Counted from the stretch's first letter, positions 1-8,074 are shown. The stretch is 64,000 bases of DNA from Candidatus Aminicenantota bacterium (GCA_014360005.1 JACIYI010000005.1:124001-188000), one strand, 5' to 3'. Notes: generated by a model not told the origin, from the sequence alone. Made by a program: numbers and translations.

Positions 1-1667
1 TCAGCCTGATCAGACAGGGCCGGATTCTGGCCATCAAGGGGCTGGGCGGTTTTCACCTGGTGTGTGAAGCCACCAACCTGGCCGCCGTCAGGCGCTTGAG
101 GAAAATCAAGAAAAGGCAGACCAAGCCCCTGGCCCTGATGGCCAGGGACCTAAGCACCATAAAGAAATACGCCCGGGTTGGAGCCGGGGAAAAGCGCTGG
201 CTGACCTCTCCTTTCCGGCCGATTGTCCTTCTCCGGAAGAAACTAGAGCTGCTGGAGATAGCTCCTTTTATCGAGACCATAGGTTTCATGCTGCCGTATA
301 CTCCTCTCCATCACCTGCTGCTCCAGAAGCTACCCCTCATCGTGGCGACCAGCTCCAACCGTAAAGATGCTCCGATCATCAAGGATGACAACCAGGTCGG
401 AGTGGAGCTCTGCGATTATATCCTGACCCATGACCGGGAAATCGCCATGAGGGCTGATGACTCGGTGATAAAAGTGGTCGGGGGAAAGCCAGTCTTCCTC
501 CGCCGGGCGCGGGGCTTCGTTCCTTTTCCCCAGCCGGTCCCGACCAGCCTGCAGCTCCCGGTTCAGGTACTGGCTGTGGGCGGCGAGCTCAAGAATACCA
601 TCTCCATTTACAAGAATGGCTACGTGGTGACATCTCAATTCCTGGGCGACCTGGATGATTACGAGAACTCCCGCTATTTTGAAGAAACGTTGGCCCACCT
701 CAAAAAACTCTTCAGCTTCGAGCCCGAAGTAGTGGTCAGCGACCTTCACCCGAATTTCTGGAGCACGCGCCTGGCCCGCAGCCTTAAAATACCGCATCTA
801 CAGGTGCAGCACCATTTCGCCCACAGCCTGGCCCCGCTTCTTGAACATCAGGTGCCTCCCGGGGGGAAGTTCCTCGGGGTCAGCTTCGATGGCTTCGGCT
901 ATGGAGATGACGGGCAGGCCTGGGGAGGTGAATTTCTGCTGGCTGATTACGATAATTATTCCAGGCTGGCCCACCTCGATTACCTGGAACTGGCCGGGGG
1001 TGATGCCGCGGCCAGAGAACCCTGGAGAATGGCCGTGGCCTACCTGCGCCGGGCCTTCGGACCGGACTTTCCCCGGATTAAATCCCTGAAACTCATCCCG
1101 CCTTCGAGGCTGGAAGCCGTACTCAAGATGATGGACAGGAAAATAAACTGCCCCTGGACCTCGAGCGTCGGCCGCCTGTTCGATGCCGTGTCTTTTATCT
1201 GTGGTCTGGCTCCGGCCAGGGTGGAATACGAAGCTGAGGCCCCTTCACGCCTGGAAGCAGCGGCCGCCAAAGTTCCCTGCCGCCAGGTCGGTTACTATCC
1301 TTTCTTGATTATGACAGGCCAAGAACCTTATCGGGTTGATTTCAGTCCGGCCATCAGGCAGATGGTTTCCGACCTGGATAAAAAAATCAAGCCCGAGGTG
1401 TTAGCCTGGAAATTTCACCTGACCCTGGTCCAGGTCATTCTGCAGCTGGCCCGGCTGGCCCGGAAAGAAGCAGGAATTTCAAGAGTCGTCCTGACGGGTG
1501 GGGTCTTCCTGAATCGGATTTTAACCGAACACACTGAAAAAACTTTGAGAAAAAACGGCTTTGAGGTCCTGAGACCTGTTTATTATTCTCCGGGAGATGA
1601 ATCCCTGTCCCTGGGGCAGATTGCTTATGCCCTGAACAGGCTGAAGTCCGGAACCGGGAGTGGTTGA
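1..1667 (+). CDS. hypF: Carbamoyltransferase HypF, C-terminal part (5' truncated by window edge)
   Basis: HypF makes the thiocarbamate precursor of the cyanide ligands of the [NiFe]-hydrogenase active site from carbamoyl phosphate. The reading frame is open from base 3, so the gene starts upstream; the ATG at 60 is internal. Visible first is the YrdC/Sua5-like domain (ILAIKGLGGFHL at the very start, then SNRKDAP), followed by the Kae1/HypF-type carbamoyl-transfer domain (VGGELKNT, SDLHPNFWST, VQHHFAHS, FDGFGYGDDG, LTGGVFLNR). The acylphosphatase and zinc-finger modules must lie outside the window. Its presence implies a [NiFe]-hydrogenase elsewhere in the genome. A hairpin directly at its stop codon probably ends transcription. 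Confidence 0.95.
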   Translation, partial: SLIRQGRILAIKGLGGFHLVCEATNLAAVRRLRKIKKRQTKPLALMARDLSTIKKYARVGAGEKRWLTSPFRPIVLLRKKLELLEIAPFIETIGFMLPYTPLHHLLLQKLPLIVATSSNRKDAPIIKDDNQVGVELCDYILTHDREIAMRADDSVIKVVGGKPVFLRRARGFVPFPQPVPTSLQLPVQVLAVGGELKNTISIYKNGYVVTSQFLGDLDDYENSRYFEETLAHLKKLFSFEPEVVVSDLHPNFWSTRLARSLKIPHLQVQHHFAHSLAPLLEHQVPPGGKFLGVSFDGFGYGDDGQAWGGEFLLADYDNYSRLAHLDYLELAGGDAAAREPWRMAVAYLRRAFGPDFPRIKSLKLIPPSRLEAVLKMMDRKINCPWTSSVGRLFDAVSFICGLAPARVEYEAEAPSRLEAAAAKVPCRQVGYYPFLIMTGQEPYRVDFSPAIRQMVSDLDKKIKPEVLAWKFHLTLVQVILQLARLARKEAGISRVVLTGGVFLNRILTEHTEKTLRKNGFEVLRPVYYSPGDESLSLGQIAYALNRLKSGTGSG

Positions 1668-1697
1668 GGAGCTGGCCTTAAACCAGCTCCTTTATTT
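1667..1697 (+). terminator. Intrinsic terminator of hypF
   Basis: A 9-bp perfect stem (AGGAGCTGG at 1667-1675, CCAGCTCCT at 1683-1691) with a 7-nt loop is followed by TTATTT. It overlaps the hypF stop and lies at the convergent junction with the minus-strand gene ending at 1692. Confidence 0.7.
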
Positions 1698-2492
1698 CAA
1701 TGAAATTCTCTTTTTAATCTTCTCCAGCCGGAAACCCGGAGGGCCGAAAAAATAAATGGCGGCATTAATCAGCAGGGCCAGGATAAAACCAGAAAGGGCC
1801 GCCAGAATGAAACCTAAAACTCCGCCCAGCAGGCTGAAGACCAGCCCCCCGACCAGCTTGCCCTGCATGTCCTTTAAGAAAGCTGGCAAGCTGGCCACAA
1901 AACCAGGGAAAAATTCAGTGGAGCCGAGAAGTAACCCGAACAGGACTCCCAGGAAGATTCCCAGGCCGCCAGAAAACAGGAGAAAAGTCACCCGGTCGAC
2001 AGACCTTAAATAGACCCAGCTGGCCTCAGCCGGCCAGGTTTCCGGAAATGATTCAGCCGCTTTTTCTCCGGTCTGAGCTACTTCAGCCTGACCGTAGACT
2101 TCAGTTTCACAATAGGGGCATATCTTAAGGGCGGGGTCGATGAGGTTACCGCAGTTCAAGCAGACAATTTTGGTCGAGGTTTTTACCAAAACTGTCCCGC
2201 AGGCCTGGCAGGTTCTAGCCTCGGGCTCATTCTGGTGGTAACAGTTGGGGCAGAGGACTGAACCGCGTCCGTCCTCAGGCGGCTCGGATTGAATCCATTT
2301 CTGGCCGTCATAATAGTACCAGCGGCCGGTCTGGGCTCCGATCATCCAGCAACGGCCTTCGTTATCCAGCAACCTAAGTTTCCGCAGGGCCTCAGCATAC
2401 TGTTCCCTGGATATTTCTCCGCGCCTGAACTGTTTGCTCAGCTGGTAGAAACTTAATTCAACGGCCCGAAAACGTCTGTCCAGCATTTTCAT
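1692..2492 (-). CDS. Zinc-ribbon membrane protein of unknown function
   Basis: 266 residues. The N-terminal ~75 residues form a soluble segment rich in charged and aromatic residues (GRWYYYDGQKWIQ), like short domains seen before zinc ribbons in envelope-associated bacterial proteins. Two consecutive zinc-ribbon motifs follow: CPNC...CQAC around residues 82-98 and CLNC...CPYC around 114-130. The C-terminal half has two or three hydrophobic segments rich in Gly and Leu, probably membrane spans. The putative promoter is TTGCTA (2531-2526), 17-nt spacer, TAAATT (2508-2503), only 10 nt before the ATG, with no Shine-Dalgarno sequence, so the transcript may be leaderless. The specific function is not recognisable. 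Confidence 0.75.
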   Translation of the reverse strand: MKMLDRRFRAVELSFYQLSKQFRRGEISREQYAEALRKLRLLDNEGRCWMIGAQTGRWYYYDGQKWIQSEPPEDGRGSVLCPNCYHQNEPEARTCQACGTVLVKTSTKIVCLNCGNLIDPALKICPYCETEVYGQAEVAQTGEKAAESFPETWPAEASWVYLRSVDRVTFLLFSGGLGIFLGVLFGLLLGSTEFFPGFVASLPAFLKDMQGKLVGGLVFSLLGGVLGFILAALSGFILALLINAAIYFFGPPGFRLEKIKKRISLK

Positions 2493-2502
2493 ATTCTTAA
2501 TA

Positions 2503-2531
2503 AATTTATCTTGAAGCGGTCATTTTAGCAA
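2503..2531 (-). promoter_or_regulatory. Putative leaderless promoter of the zinc-ribbon gene
   Basis: Minus strand: -35 TTGCTA, 17-nt spacer, -10 TAAATT, then 10 nt to the ATG at 2492. Each box matches the sigma70 consensus at 4/6. No ribosome-binding site can be seen between the -10 box and the start. Confidence 0.45.
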
Positions 2532-2694
2532 GTTTTTACTAATAAATTTCCGTTGCCTAATTTTTGTGCAGTTAGTTATATCTTCAAGAGATTCAATATA
2601 TTTGTACTATTGTTCTTCCTGTTTTTGCACAGGCTTTTCCACAAAAATTGTGGATATCTGGAAATTGTTCTAAACGTCGGGTCAAGAATGGGAG

Positions 2695-3603
2695 TTAGGG
2701 CAGCAGGTCGAGCAGGCTGTTTCCGGAAATGGGAGCCGGAATGAAAGAAAAAATGAAAATCAGGAGCACGACCAGGCTGAGAGCCAGCCTTTTCCAGGAA
2801 AAGCCACGGCTGGAATCAAGTATTGAGGGATGACGGACTCCCAGGATCAATATTAAGACGGCCCAGATCAGCCAGCCGGCCCAGTAGAACACGCCCAGCA
2901 CCACCAGGATTAGAATTATGCCCGGGGCCAGTTTCCTGGTCCTATCCCCGAACACAGCATAGAGGATATGACCGCCGTCCAGTTGCCCGACCGGGAAAAG
3001 GTTGAAGGAAGTAACCAGCAAACCAACCCAGCCGGCCACGGCCAGTGGATGAAGGATCAGGTCCTGGTTCTGAGCTACCTGTCCGAAGATTAGCCTGACG
3101 AAAACTTTGAGAAGCAGCGGTTCTCCAAACAGGATAGAGCTGTCGCGCGGTAGGGCCGGCACCAGACGGGAGAGCTGCAAACCCACGAACAGGGCCGGGA
3201 CAGACAGCAGGAAACCAACCAGAGGACCGTTGGCCCCGACATCAAACAGTTCCTCCCTTCTGGTCAGCGGGGACCTGATGCGGATGAAGGCTCCCAGGGT
3301 ACCGATCAGGGTTGGAGCCGGGATAAAGTAGGGCAAGGTGGCCTGGATACGATAGCGGCGGCAGGTTAGATAGTGCCCGAGCTCGTGACCCAGCAGAATA
3401 ACAAGAAGAGAAAGGGAATAAATCAGGCTGAGCCTGATCAGGGTCGGTTCCAGGAAAAGGGACAGGTTCAGAGCTCCCGAGACCTCTTCCGGATTCTGTC
3501 CGGCAAAAAGGTAATTGATGCCCCACAGGTAACCGACAAAATATGTGGACAGCACCGTAAGGATAAAAAGAATTAGATTAACCCACCTTTTGCCCGTAAA
3601 CAT
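2695..3603 (-). CDS. Site-2-protease-type zinc metalloprotease (peptidase M50)
   Basis: 302-residue polytopic membrane protein. The zinc-binding HELGH motif lies in a membrane segment around residues 69-73, and the second conserved motif (NLFPVGQLDGGH) around residue 200 supplies the metal-binding Asp. This is the hallmark pair of intramembrane site-2 proteases; the layout resembles the EGY1/plant-type subgroup, without a PDZ domain. It probably cleaves membrane-anchored substrates such as anti-sigma factors, but none is encoded nearby. It lies downstream of the ferredoxin gene, separated by a strong hairpin terminator. No clear Shine-Dalgarno sequence precedes the ATG. Confidence 0.9.
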   Translation of the reverse strand: MFTGKRWVNLILFILTVLSTYFVGYLWGINYLFAGQNPEEVSGALNLSLFLEPTLIRLSLIYSLSLLVILLGHELGHYLTCRRYRIQATLPYFIPAPTLIGTLGAFIRIRSPLTRREELFDVGANGPLVGFLLSVPALFVGLQLSRLVPALPRDSSILFGEPLLLKVFVRLIFGQVAQNQDLILHPLAVAGWVGLLVTSFNLFPVGQLDGGHILYAVFGDRTRKLAPGIILILVVLGVFYWAGWLIWAVLILILGVRHPSILDSSRGFSWKRLALSLVVLLIFIFSFIPAPISGNSLLDLLP

Positions 3604-3610
3604 CTCAGAC

Positions 3611-3646
3611 CATAAAATAAAAACAGGAGTGCCGCGGCACTCCTGT
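3611..3646 (-). terminator. Perfect 24-bp palindrome, intrinsic terminator after the ferredoxin gene
   Basis: Positions 3623-3646 form a perfect palindrome with half-site ACAGGAGTGCCG. Read on the minus strand it is followed by TTTTATTTTATG, so it has the form of a Rho-independent terminator for the ferredoxin gene ending at 3664. As RNA it would fold into a 10-bp stem with a 4-nt loop. Confidence 0.75.
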
Positions 3647-3663
3647 GTGGTTGCTTAGAATAA

Positions 3664-3912
3664 TCAGCTGCCCTTGAGCCGGCGGGCCTTGGCTTCCAGC
3701 TCTTCTCTTCTTTCCCGGTGGTCGGGGTCGGGAACGCAGGCGTTGCTGGGACAGACCGAAGCGCACTGGGGTTCGTCAAAATAGCCCACGCACTCGGTGC
3801 ACTTGTCCGGATTAATTTCGTATATTTCGTCGCCGGGTGAAATAGCCTGGTTGGGGCACTCAGGTTCGCAGGCTCCGCAGTTGATGCAATCTTCAGTAAT
3901 TTTATATGCCAT
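3664..3912 (-). CDS. 2[4Fe-4S] ferredoxin (YfhL-like)
   Basis: 82-residue electron carrier. The first cluster motif is [12 protein letters not shown], followed by the second, irregular CTEC...[10 protein letters not shown] with an insertion, typical of YfhL/Alvin-type bacterial ferredoxins. The C-terminus is a short charged helix ([13 protein letters not shown]). A strong AGGAGG lies 5 nt before the ATG. In an anaerobe such a protein typically serves low-potential redox enzymes (pyruvate:ferredoxin oxidoreductases, hydrogenases); the partner is not visible here, although hypF at the window edge fits a hydrogenase-bearing organism. Confidence 0.92.
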   Translation of the reverse strand: MAYKITEDCINCGACEPECPNQAISPGDEIYEINPDKCTECVGYFDEPQCASVCPSNACVPDPDHRERREELEAKARRLKGS

Positions 3913-3981
3913 TTGGTCCTCCTGTTATTAAAAGTATAATCTATTATATTCTTATCAGCAAAATAAACAAGCCTTTTCCGC

Positions 3982-4638
3982 CTACCGGGCGGTTTCCAGT
4001 TTCATCATTTTCATGGCTGCCTGGTAGCCGTAATAGGTGTTCTGGTAGCTGGACTGCAAGTCGCGGTAAAGGCTCAGGGCCTGGTCGTTGTTTCCCTTTT
4101 TCTCATAGGCTTCGGCCAGCCGGAACAGGACTACATCCAGCGGATAATCTCCTGGCTTCTCTTTCTCAATCTGCCGGTAAATCTCAATGGCCCGGTCGTA
4201 ATTGCCCCGTTTGACCTGGACCTGGGCATAAAGGTCCAGAATCTGATAATGCACCATGTCCCGCCCTCTGTCCTTAACTCCGGCCAACACCCGCTCGGCC
4301 TTATCCAGGTCATTTTTCTCGAGATAATAGGTAGCCAGCACCAGGCTGGCCATCCGGCCGTAGCTTCTTTTCCGGGAAAGCTCTTCCAGTCGGGCCAGGT
4401 TTTCAGGTTTCTGGGCCAGCTCCGCCTTCAGGCTCAGGACCTTGCTCAGATAACCGGCCTCCCGGCTCTTCTGGTAACCCCGCAACAGCTTTAGGCCTAT
4501 CCCCAGGGCCAGCAAAACTACCAACCCCAGGGCTATGGCCATAAATTTCTTTTCATGCTTCTTGGCCCAGCGGACAAAACGGCTTAACCCGGTGGCCAGT
4601 TCGTTTTCTTTAAGCTGCCTTCGTTCTGTTCTTTTCAT
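3982..4638 (-). CDS. Membrane-anchored tetratricopeptide-repeat protein
   Basis: 218 residues. A basic cytoplasmic N-terminus is followed by one membrane span (about residues 35-55, FMAIALGLVVLLALGIG) and a helical region of TPR-like repeats (A-x-x-Y/L-x-x-K-x-D patterns; for example GNYDRAIEIYRQ and GNNDQALSLYRD). The architecture matches the YfgM/CpoB-like group, which acts as an envelope chaperone or scaffold. A good Shine-Dalgarno (AAGGAG) precedes the ATG. The exact partner is unknown. Confidence 0.8.
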   Translation of the reverse strand: MKRTERRQLKENELATGLSRFVRWAKKHEKKFMAIALGLVVLLALGIGLKLLRGYQKSREAGYLSKVLSLKAELAQKPENLARLEELSRKRSYGRMASLVLATYYLEKNDLDKAERVLAGVKDRGRDMVHYQILDLYAQVQVKRGNYDRAIEIYRQIEKEKPGDYPLDVVLFRLAEAYEKKGNNDQALSLYRDLQSSYQNTYYGYQAAMKMMKLETAR

Positions 4639-4756
4639 TTCGGTCTGCTCCTTGAAGACATCTTTTTAGCACAATCCGCGGTAAATTCCAAGTTTAAAGG
4701 AGCAGAGAAGCTCCCATCAAAAAAGTGGGGAATGAACTTGCTCTGGGGGATGTTGG

Positions 4757-6064
4757 TTAGAAGCTGAACTTGACCAGGCCTGATTTTTCCTGCAGCTGCT
4801 TCCTGATTTCCTCCTTGCTGACCCGGCCTTCTTTCTCCGCCTTGATCGCCAGGAAAAGTTCGTAAGTGGTCAGGAGACCGTTGCCGTCCTTTTCCGCCTC
4901 TTCCACCTGAAATTGAGAAAAGGGGTTGTTCCTCAACTTGGCTTCCACCAGATTAAAATAGTTGCCAACCAGGATGGCCTTCATCCTGGTATTGTCAAAT
5001 TCCTGCATCCGGCGGCCCTTGAACCGCTGGAGGAGGATGCAGTCGTCGTCGGTGGCCCAGTTGCGGCTGCTCCTGATGACCACCAGAATCAGGAATTCAT
5101 TTCTCAGGCAAACTTCCACCGGCTGATCGTTGTTCTCAATCAGCCACAGGTCCTCTTCTTTATCCCGGATAACGTTTTTCCAGTACTGGTCCACATCCAC
5201 CACCTTGGCCCAGCCCAGATACTTGAAAGCCTGGAGTACAGCTGCTTTCAGCTCTGGCCCCTCGGCTTTGAGCAGCCGGTTAAAGGCTTCCTGCTGGGTT
5301 TCCCTCAGGTTCCGAATCTGATCATCCAGTTCTTTGATTCTCTCCTCAAATTTCTTCTTCTCTTCCTCTTTCTTCAGGAACAGCTCTTTTATTTCCGGGA
5401 AAAGATATTCTTCTCTGTCGATCCAGTCCATCTGTTCTACCTCTTTCCCTTTCATTTCCATCAAGGGGAAAACATCCTTCAGGATAAAATCGGCCACTTT
5501 GATGTTATTCTGGCCGAACCAGGGCAGCAGCCAGATGAAACCCTTGCCCTTCTTGATCATCAAGGAAATGGGATAGCCGTCTTGGCTTTTGGCCACGATT
5601 TTCCAGCTTTCGTTGAGACCGGCCGGAATTTCCCAGATATCGGCACCGAAAGAACCAGGCAGCAGTTTGTAGACATGGGCCAGACTGTCCCCGAATTTCT
5701 CAAACACCAGGTTAAAGGGCATTTCGGGCGTCACCAGCAGGACACCGCCCGGAGTGGATTCCTGGAAATGAATGTCGGGGAAAGCCCCGATAACGCCGGT
5801 CAACTGGTACAGGTGCCCCTTGCCGACAAAGCAGACCACCCTGGCTCCGTCCACTACCATTTCCTGGACCTTCTCCGCCAGCCCGGTCGGGACCTTTTCC
5901 TCTTCCACTGGCCAGTTCATCTGGTAGAAAATGGCCCGGGCTTCGGGCAGAATGGTCGGCAGGCTGGTGAAATCCGAGGTGTGGATGAGAAAAGTGTCAA
6001 CCTGTTCTTTTTCCAGGTATTCCTTATCCTTTTCCTCAAAATCCAGCAGGATGATTCTGTTCAT
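4757..6064 (-). CDS. Orphan protein with coiled coil and degenerate restriction-endonuclease-like domain
   Basis: 435 residues, soluble, no signal peptide. Residues 1-215 form an alpha/beta domain of unknown type. Residues ~222-265 are a strongly charged coiled coil (EEEKKKFEERIKELDDQI). Residues ~268-435 resemble the restriction-endonuclease-like fold: a helix before KYLGW (281-285), KEEDLWLI (302-309), the strand VEVCLRN where the catalytic ExK normally sits, and a tail with LVGNYF and LLTTYELF. The usual EVKG-type catalytic Lys appears to be replaced, so it may bind but not cut nucleic acid or nucleotide. SD AAAGGA precedes the ATG. The fold assignment is inference from motif pattern. Confidence 0.65.
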   Translation of the reverse strand: MNRIILLDFEEKDKEYLEKEQVDTFLIHTSDFTSLPTILPEARAIFYQMNWPVEEEKVPTGLAEKVQEMVVDGARVVCFVGKGHLYQLTGVIGAFPDIHFQESTPGGVLLVTPEMPFNLVFEKFGDSLAHVYKLLPGSFGADIWEIPAGLNESWKIVAKSQDGYPISLMIKKGKGFIWLLPWFGQNNIKVADFILKDVFPLMEMKGKEVEQMDWIDREEYLFPEIKELFLKKEEEKKKFEERIKELDDQIRNLRETQQEAFNRLLKAEGPELKAAVLQAFKYLGWAKVVDVDQYWKNVIRDKEEDLWLIENNDQPVEVCLRNEFLILVVIRSSRNWATDDDCILLQRFKGRRMQEFDNTRMKAILVGNYFNLVEAKLRNNPFSQFQVEEAEKDGNGLLTTYELFLAIKAEKEGRVSKEEIRKQLQEKSGLVKFSF

Positions 6065-6101
6065 GGCTCGGTCCTTTCCGCTATATTATTTCACCCCTTT
6101 A

Positions 6102-6299
6102 TTAAAACATCTTTTTTATAAATTTATCACCTTTTAAGGTGAATTCAAAGATGATTTCTTTTCCCCTCCAAATTTCTTCCGGAAACACCGGGGCGGGCCT
6201 GACCCCGCTGGTATAGATAATACTGTCGGAAGACAAACCCAAAACAAAACTCTGGCCGCTTTCAGTTCTGGTTCCCCCCTTATTCTTTAACAACCCCAT
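6102..6299 (-). CDS. Possible small ORF, unsupported
   Basis: 65 codons starting MGLLKNKGG and ending in FTLKGDKFIKKMF, between the tRNA-Arg gene and the orphan gene. A weak AGGA lies close to the ATG. The composition looks protein-like (YTSGVRPAPVFPEEIW) but I recognise no family. It could be a real short gene, a remnant, or a chance open frame. Confidence 0.25.
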   Translation of the reverse strand: MGLLKNKGGTRTESGQSFVLGLSSDSIIYTSGVRPAPVFPEEIWRGKEIIFEFTLKGDKFIKKMF

Positions 6300-6341
6300 T
6301 GTCCTATCCGCTGCCGGCGTCACAGACCGGGTTAGCAGTAG

Positions 6342-6416
6342 TGCCCCTGGGGAGACTCGAACTCCCGGCACAGGGATTAGGAATCCCTTGCTCTATCCAT
6401 ACTGAGCTACAGGGGC
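6342..6416 (-). tRNA. tRNA-Arg (anticodon CCT)
   Basis: On the minus strand the sequence folds into a full cloverleaf: acceptor GCCCCTG/CAGGGGC, D-stem GCTC/GAGC, anticodon stem AGGGA/TCCCT with loop TTCCTAA, T-stem GGGAG/CTCCC with TTCGAGT. The anticodon CCT reads AGG. The discriminator base is A and the CCA end is not encoded. Confidence 0.96.
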
Positions 6417-6496
6417 AGCCTCTGTTGAGAGCTAAATATAACCTATCGGGTGTTTTTTTTCAATCAGCCCCCGGGTTCGGAGTTTTCAGCCGAAAT

Positions 6497-7324
6497 TCAC
6501 TTCTGGCAGGCCGGGCAGAAAAAAGAACTTCGACCGGCTATTTCTTTTCTTTGAATCAGTGCTAACTGGCAGCGGCGGCAGGGTCGTCCTTCCCGGTCGT
6601 AAACCCGGTGCTGGGCTTGAAAGCGGCCCTTCTGGCCGGTTGAATCCACGTAGTCGCTGACAGAAGAACCTTTGAGCTCAATAGCCCGGCGGAGAACAGC
6701 TCTCATCGACCTGAAGACTTTCCTGGCTTCAGCCAGGCTCAGGCTGCCCGCCAGTCGGTCAGGCCTGACCCCGGCCCGAAACAGGATTTCATCAGAATAG
6801 ATGTTGCCGATGCCGGCGATTAACTTCTGGTCCAGCAGCCAGCCTTTTATCCTTTTTTTAGCGTGCTTCTGCAGGAGGTCCCGGAACTCTGGCCAGCCAA
6901 CCGACAGCGGCTCGGGTCCCAGCTCGGAATTTACTTTTTTCCAGATATCCGGGGCTCGCAGGCAGTTGAGGAAACCGAATTTCCTGATATCCCGGAAACG
7001 TAACTCCGGCCGGAATCCGGAAAAACTCATCCTGGCATGGGTATGCTTATCAATTGGCTGTCTCGGGTCAGTTAGAAAAAGCTGGCCGGTCATTTTCAGG
7101 TGAATTAACAAGCCGCAGCCGCCCTCAAAATTAAAGATGATCATTTTTCCCCGGCGCTGGATTTCTTTTATCCTTTTCCCCCGGTAGTCTTCGGGACAAA
7201 GGGCCGGGACAGGCTGCTTCCGCTGGAGATGAGTCGAAAGGAAAACGAACTGCCTGACCCTCTTCCCTTCCAGGGCCGAGCGCAGGCCCCTGACCACAGT
7301 TTCCACCTCAGGCAGTTCCGGCAT
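6497..7324 (-). CDS. mutM: Formamidopyrimidine-DNA glycosylase (MutM/Fpg)
   Basis: 275-residue bifunctional glycosylase/AP lyase removing 8-oxoguanine and formamidopyrimidines. The N-terminus MPELPEVETVVRGL gives the catalytic Pro2 and Glu3 after Met removal. The conserved Lys of the beta-hairpin region (RRGKMIIF) is present, as is the H2TH region (LDQKLIAGIGNIYSDEILF). A C-terminal zinc finger (CRRC...CPAC) ends the protein. The start is fixed by the family N-terminus. The only promoter-like signal places TAAAAT six nt before the ATG, so the message would be leaderless. Confidence 0.96.
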   Translation of the reverse strand: MPELPEVETVVRGLRSALEGKRVRQFVFLSTHLQRKQPVPALCPEDYRGKRIKEIQRRGKMIIFNFEGGCGLLIHLKMTGQLFLTDPRQPIDKHTHARMSFSGFRPELRFRDIRKFGFLNCLRAPDIWKKVNSELGPEPLSVGWPEFRDLLQKHAKKRIKGWLLDQKLIAGIGNIYSDEILFRAGVRPDRLAGSLSLAEARKVFRSMRAVLRRAIELKGSSVSDYVDSTGQKGRFQAQHRVYDREGRPCRRCQLALIQRKEIAGRSSFFCPACQK

Positions 7325-7330
7325 GCTTTG

Positions 7331-7359
7331 ATTTTACCCGGTCTGGCCTAAATATCCAA
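7331..7359 (-). promoter_or_regulatory. Putative leaderless promoter of mutM
   Basis: Minus strand: TTGGAT (-35), 17-nt spacer, TAAAAT (-10), then 6 nt to the ATG at 7324. Transcription would begin at or within a base or two of the start codon. The -35 match is weak (3/6). Confidence 0.5.
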
Positions 7360-7399
7360 GTACCGTCCGGGAAACCGCCATTTTTCCTGTTAGCTTTAC

Positions 7400-7428
7400 T
7401 TGATTTAATCCAGTTTTTTGATTAAGAT
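7400..7428 (+). promoter_or_regulatory. Putative leaderless promoter of the DUF6677 gene
   Basis: TTGATT (-35) at 7400-7405, 17-nt spacer, TAAGAT (-10) at 7423-7428, then 8 nt to the ATG at 7437. It is divergent from the mutM promoter. No Shine-Dalgarno sequence precedes the ATG. Confidence 0.5.
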
Positions 7429-7436
7429 TAAGCCTC

Positions 7437-7805
7437 ATGAAAAAGAGAGCTATTACCGCAGGCTTACTGGGCTGGGTCATTCCCGGCCTCGGGCACATCT
7501 ATTTGCGCCGGTACTGGAGAGGGGCTATTTTTCTGCTGGCCATCGGCCTGATGTCGTTGCTGGGGCTGGTCATGGGCGGCAAGCTCTACCCCTTCCAGGC
7601 TGAAAATCCCCTGACCTTCCTGGCCTTCCTGTCCGACCTGGGTAATGGATTGCTCTATCTGGTATCCAGGTTCCTGCCGATAGGATTGGGCGAGCTGGAA
7701 AGGCAGTCTTTTGAATTCGGCACCGCCTACCTGGCCGGGGCCGGCTTGCTTAACTACCTGGTGGCCCTGGATGCCTGGGACATAGCCAGAGGGAAGAAAT
7801 CATGA
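7437..7805 (+). CDS. DUF6677-like small polytopic membrane protein
   Basis: 122 residues with about three hydrophobic segments. The N-terminal signature LLGWVIPGLGHIYLRRYWRG is the G-x-G-H-x-Y motif common to small TM2-like and DUF6677 proteins of Acidobacteriota-type bacteria. The function is unknown. The reading frame overlaps the next small gene by ATGA, which implies translational coupling. The start has no ribosome-binding site and lies 8 nt after a -10 box. Confidence 0.75.
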   Translation: MKKRAITAGLLGWVIPGLGHIYLRRYWRGAIFLLAIGLMSLLGLVMGGKLYPFQAENPLTFLAFLSDLGNGLLYLVSRFLPIGLGELERQSFEFGTAYLAGAGLLNYLVALDAWDIARGKKS

Positions 7806-7981
7806 TTCTGGAAAGCCACCTCTTCACCATGATAATCTATGCCCTGCTGGTGTCGCTGGTCCTGGCCCTCATCCGCCGTTCCGACCTCAAGGGCCGCCTG
7901 CGGTACGGATTGACTCTGTTTCTGATTATGACCCTGGCTGCCATGGCTTTCGGCTGGTTCATGTATCTCTTCGTTAAATAG
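7802..7981 (+). CDS. Small two-span membrane protein
   Basis: 59 residues (MILESHLFTMII... to ...WFMYLFVK). Two hydrophobic stretches (about residues 8-24 and 37-57) are separated by a short basic loop (RRSDLKGRLR). The ATG overlaps the stop of the preceding gene (ATGA), so the two are co-translated and probably work together. The overlap and clean membrane topology support a real gene; no family is recognised. Confidence 0.7.
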   Translation: MILESHLFTMIIYALLVSLVLALIRRSDLKGRLRYGLTLFLIMTLAAMAFGWFMYLFVK

Positions 7982-8031
7982 ATTTCCCCTCAATATCCTG
8001 TCTATCCTTCCTTTCCAATTGAACCAATCTT

Positions 8032-8059
8032 TTTACCTGAAAATGAATTGTGTTATAAT
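8032..8059 (+). promoter_or_regulatory. Putative promoter of gatB with very short leader
   Basis: TTTACC at 8032-8037 (4/6 to -35), 16-nt spacer, perfect TATAAT at 8054-8059, then 15 nt to the gatB ATG at 8075. The expected leader is about 8 nt and has no Shine-Dalgarno sequence. Confidence 0.55.
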
Positions 8060-8074
8060 CATCTTCCTTTAATC

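Noticed and set aside
2553..2744. 63-codon plus-strand frame in the AT-rich spacer before the zinc-ribbon gene
   Set aside because: No ribosome-binding site, low-complexity hydrophobic start, and it runs into the antisense of the M50 protease gene.
4913..6121. 402-codon plus-strand frame
   Set aside because: It is the antisense of the orphan coiled-coil gene; its His/Gln/Phe-rich composition is typical of an antisense shadow and it lacks a ribosome-binding site.
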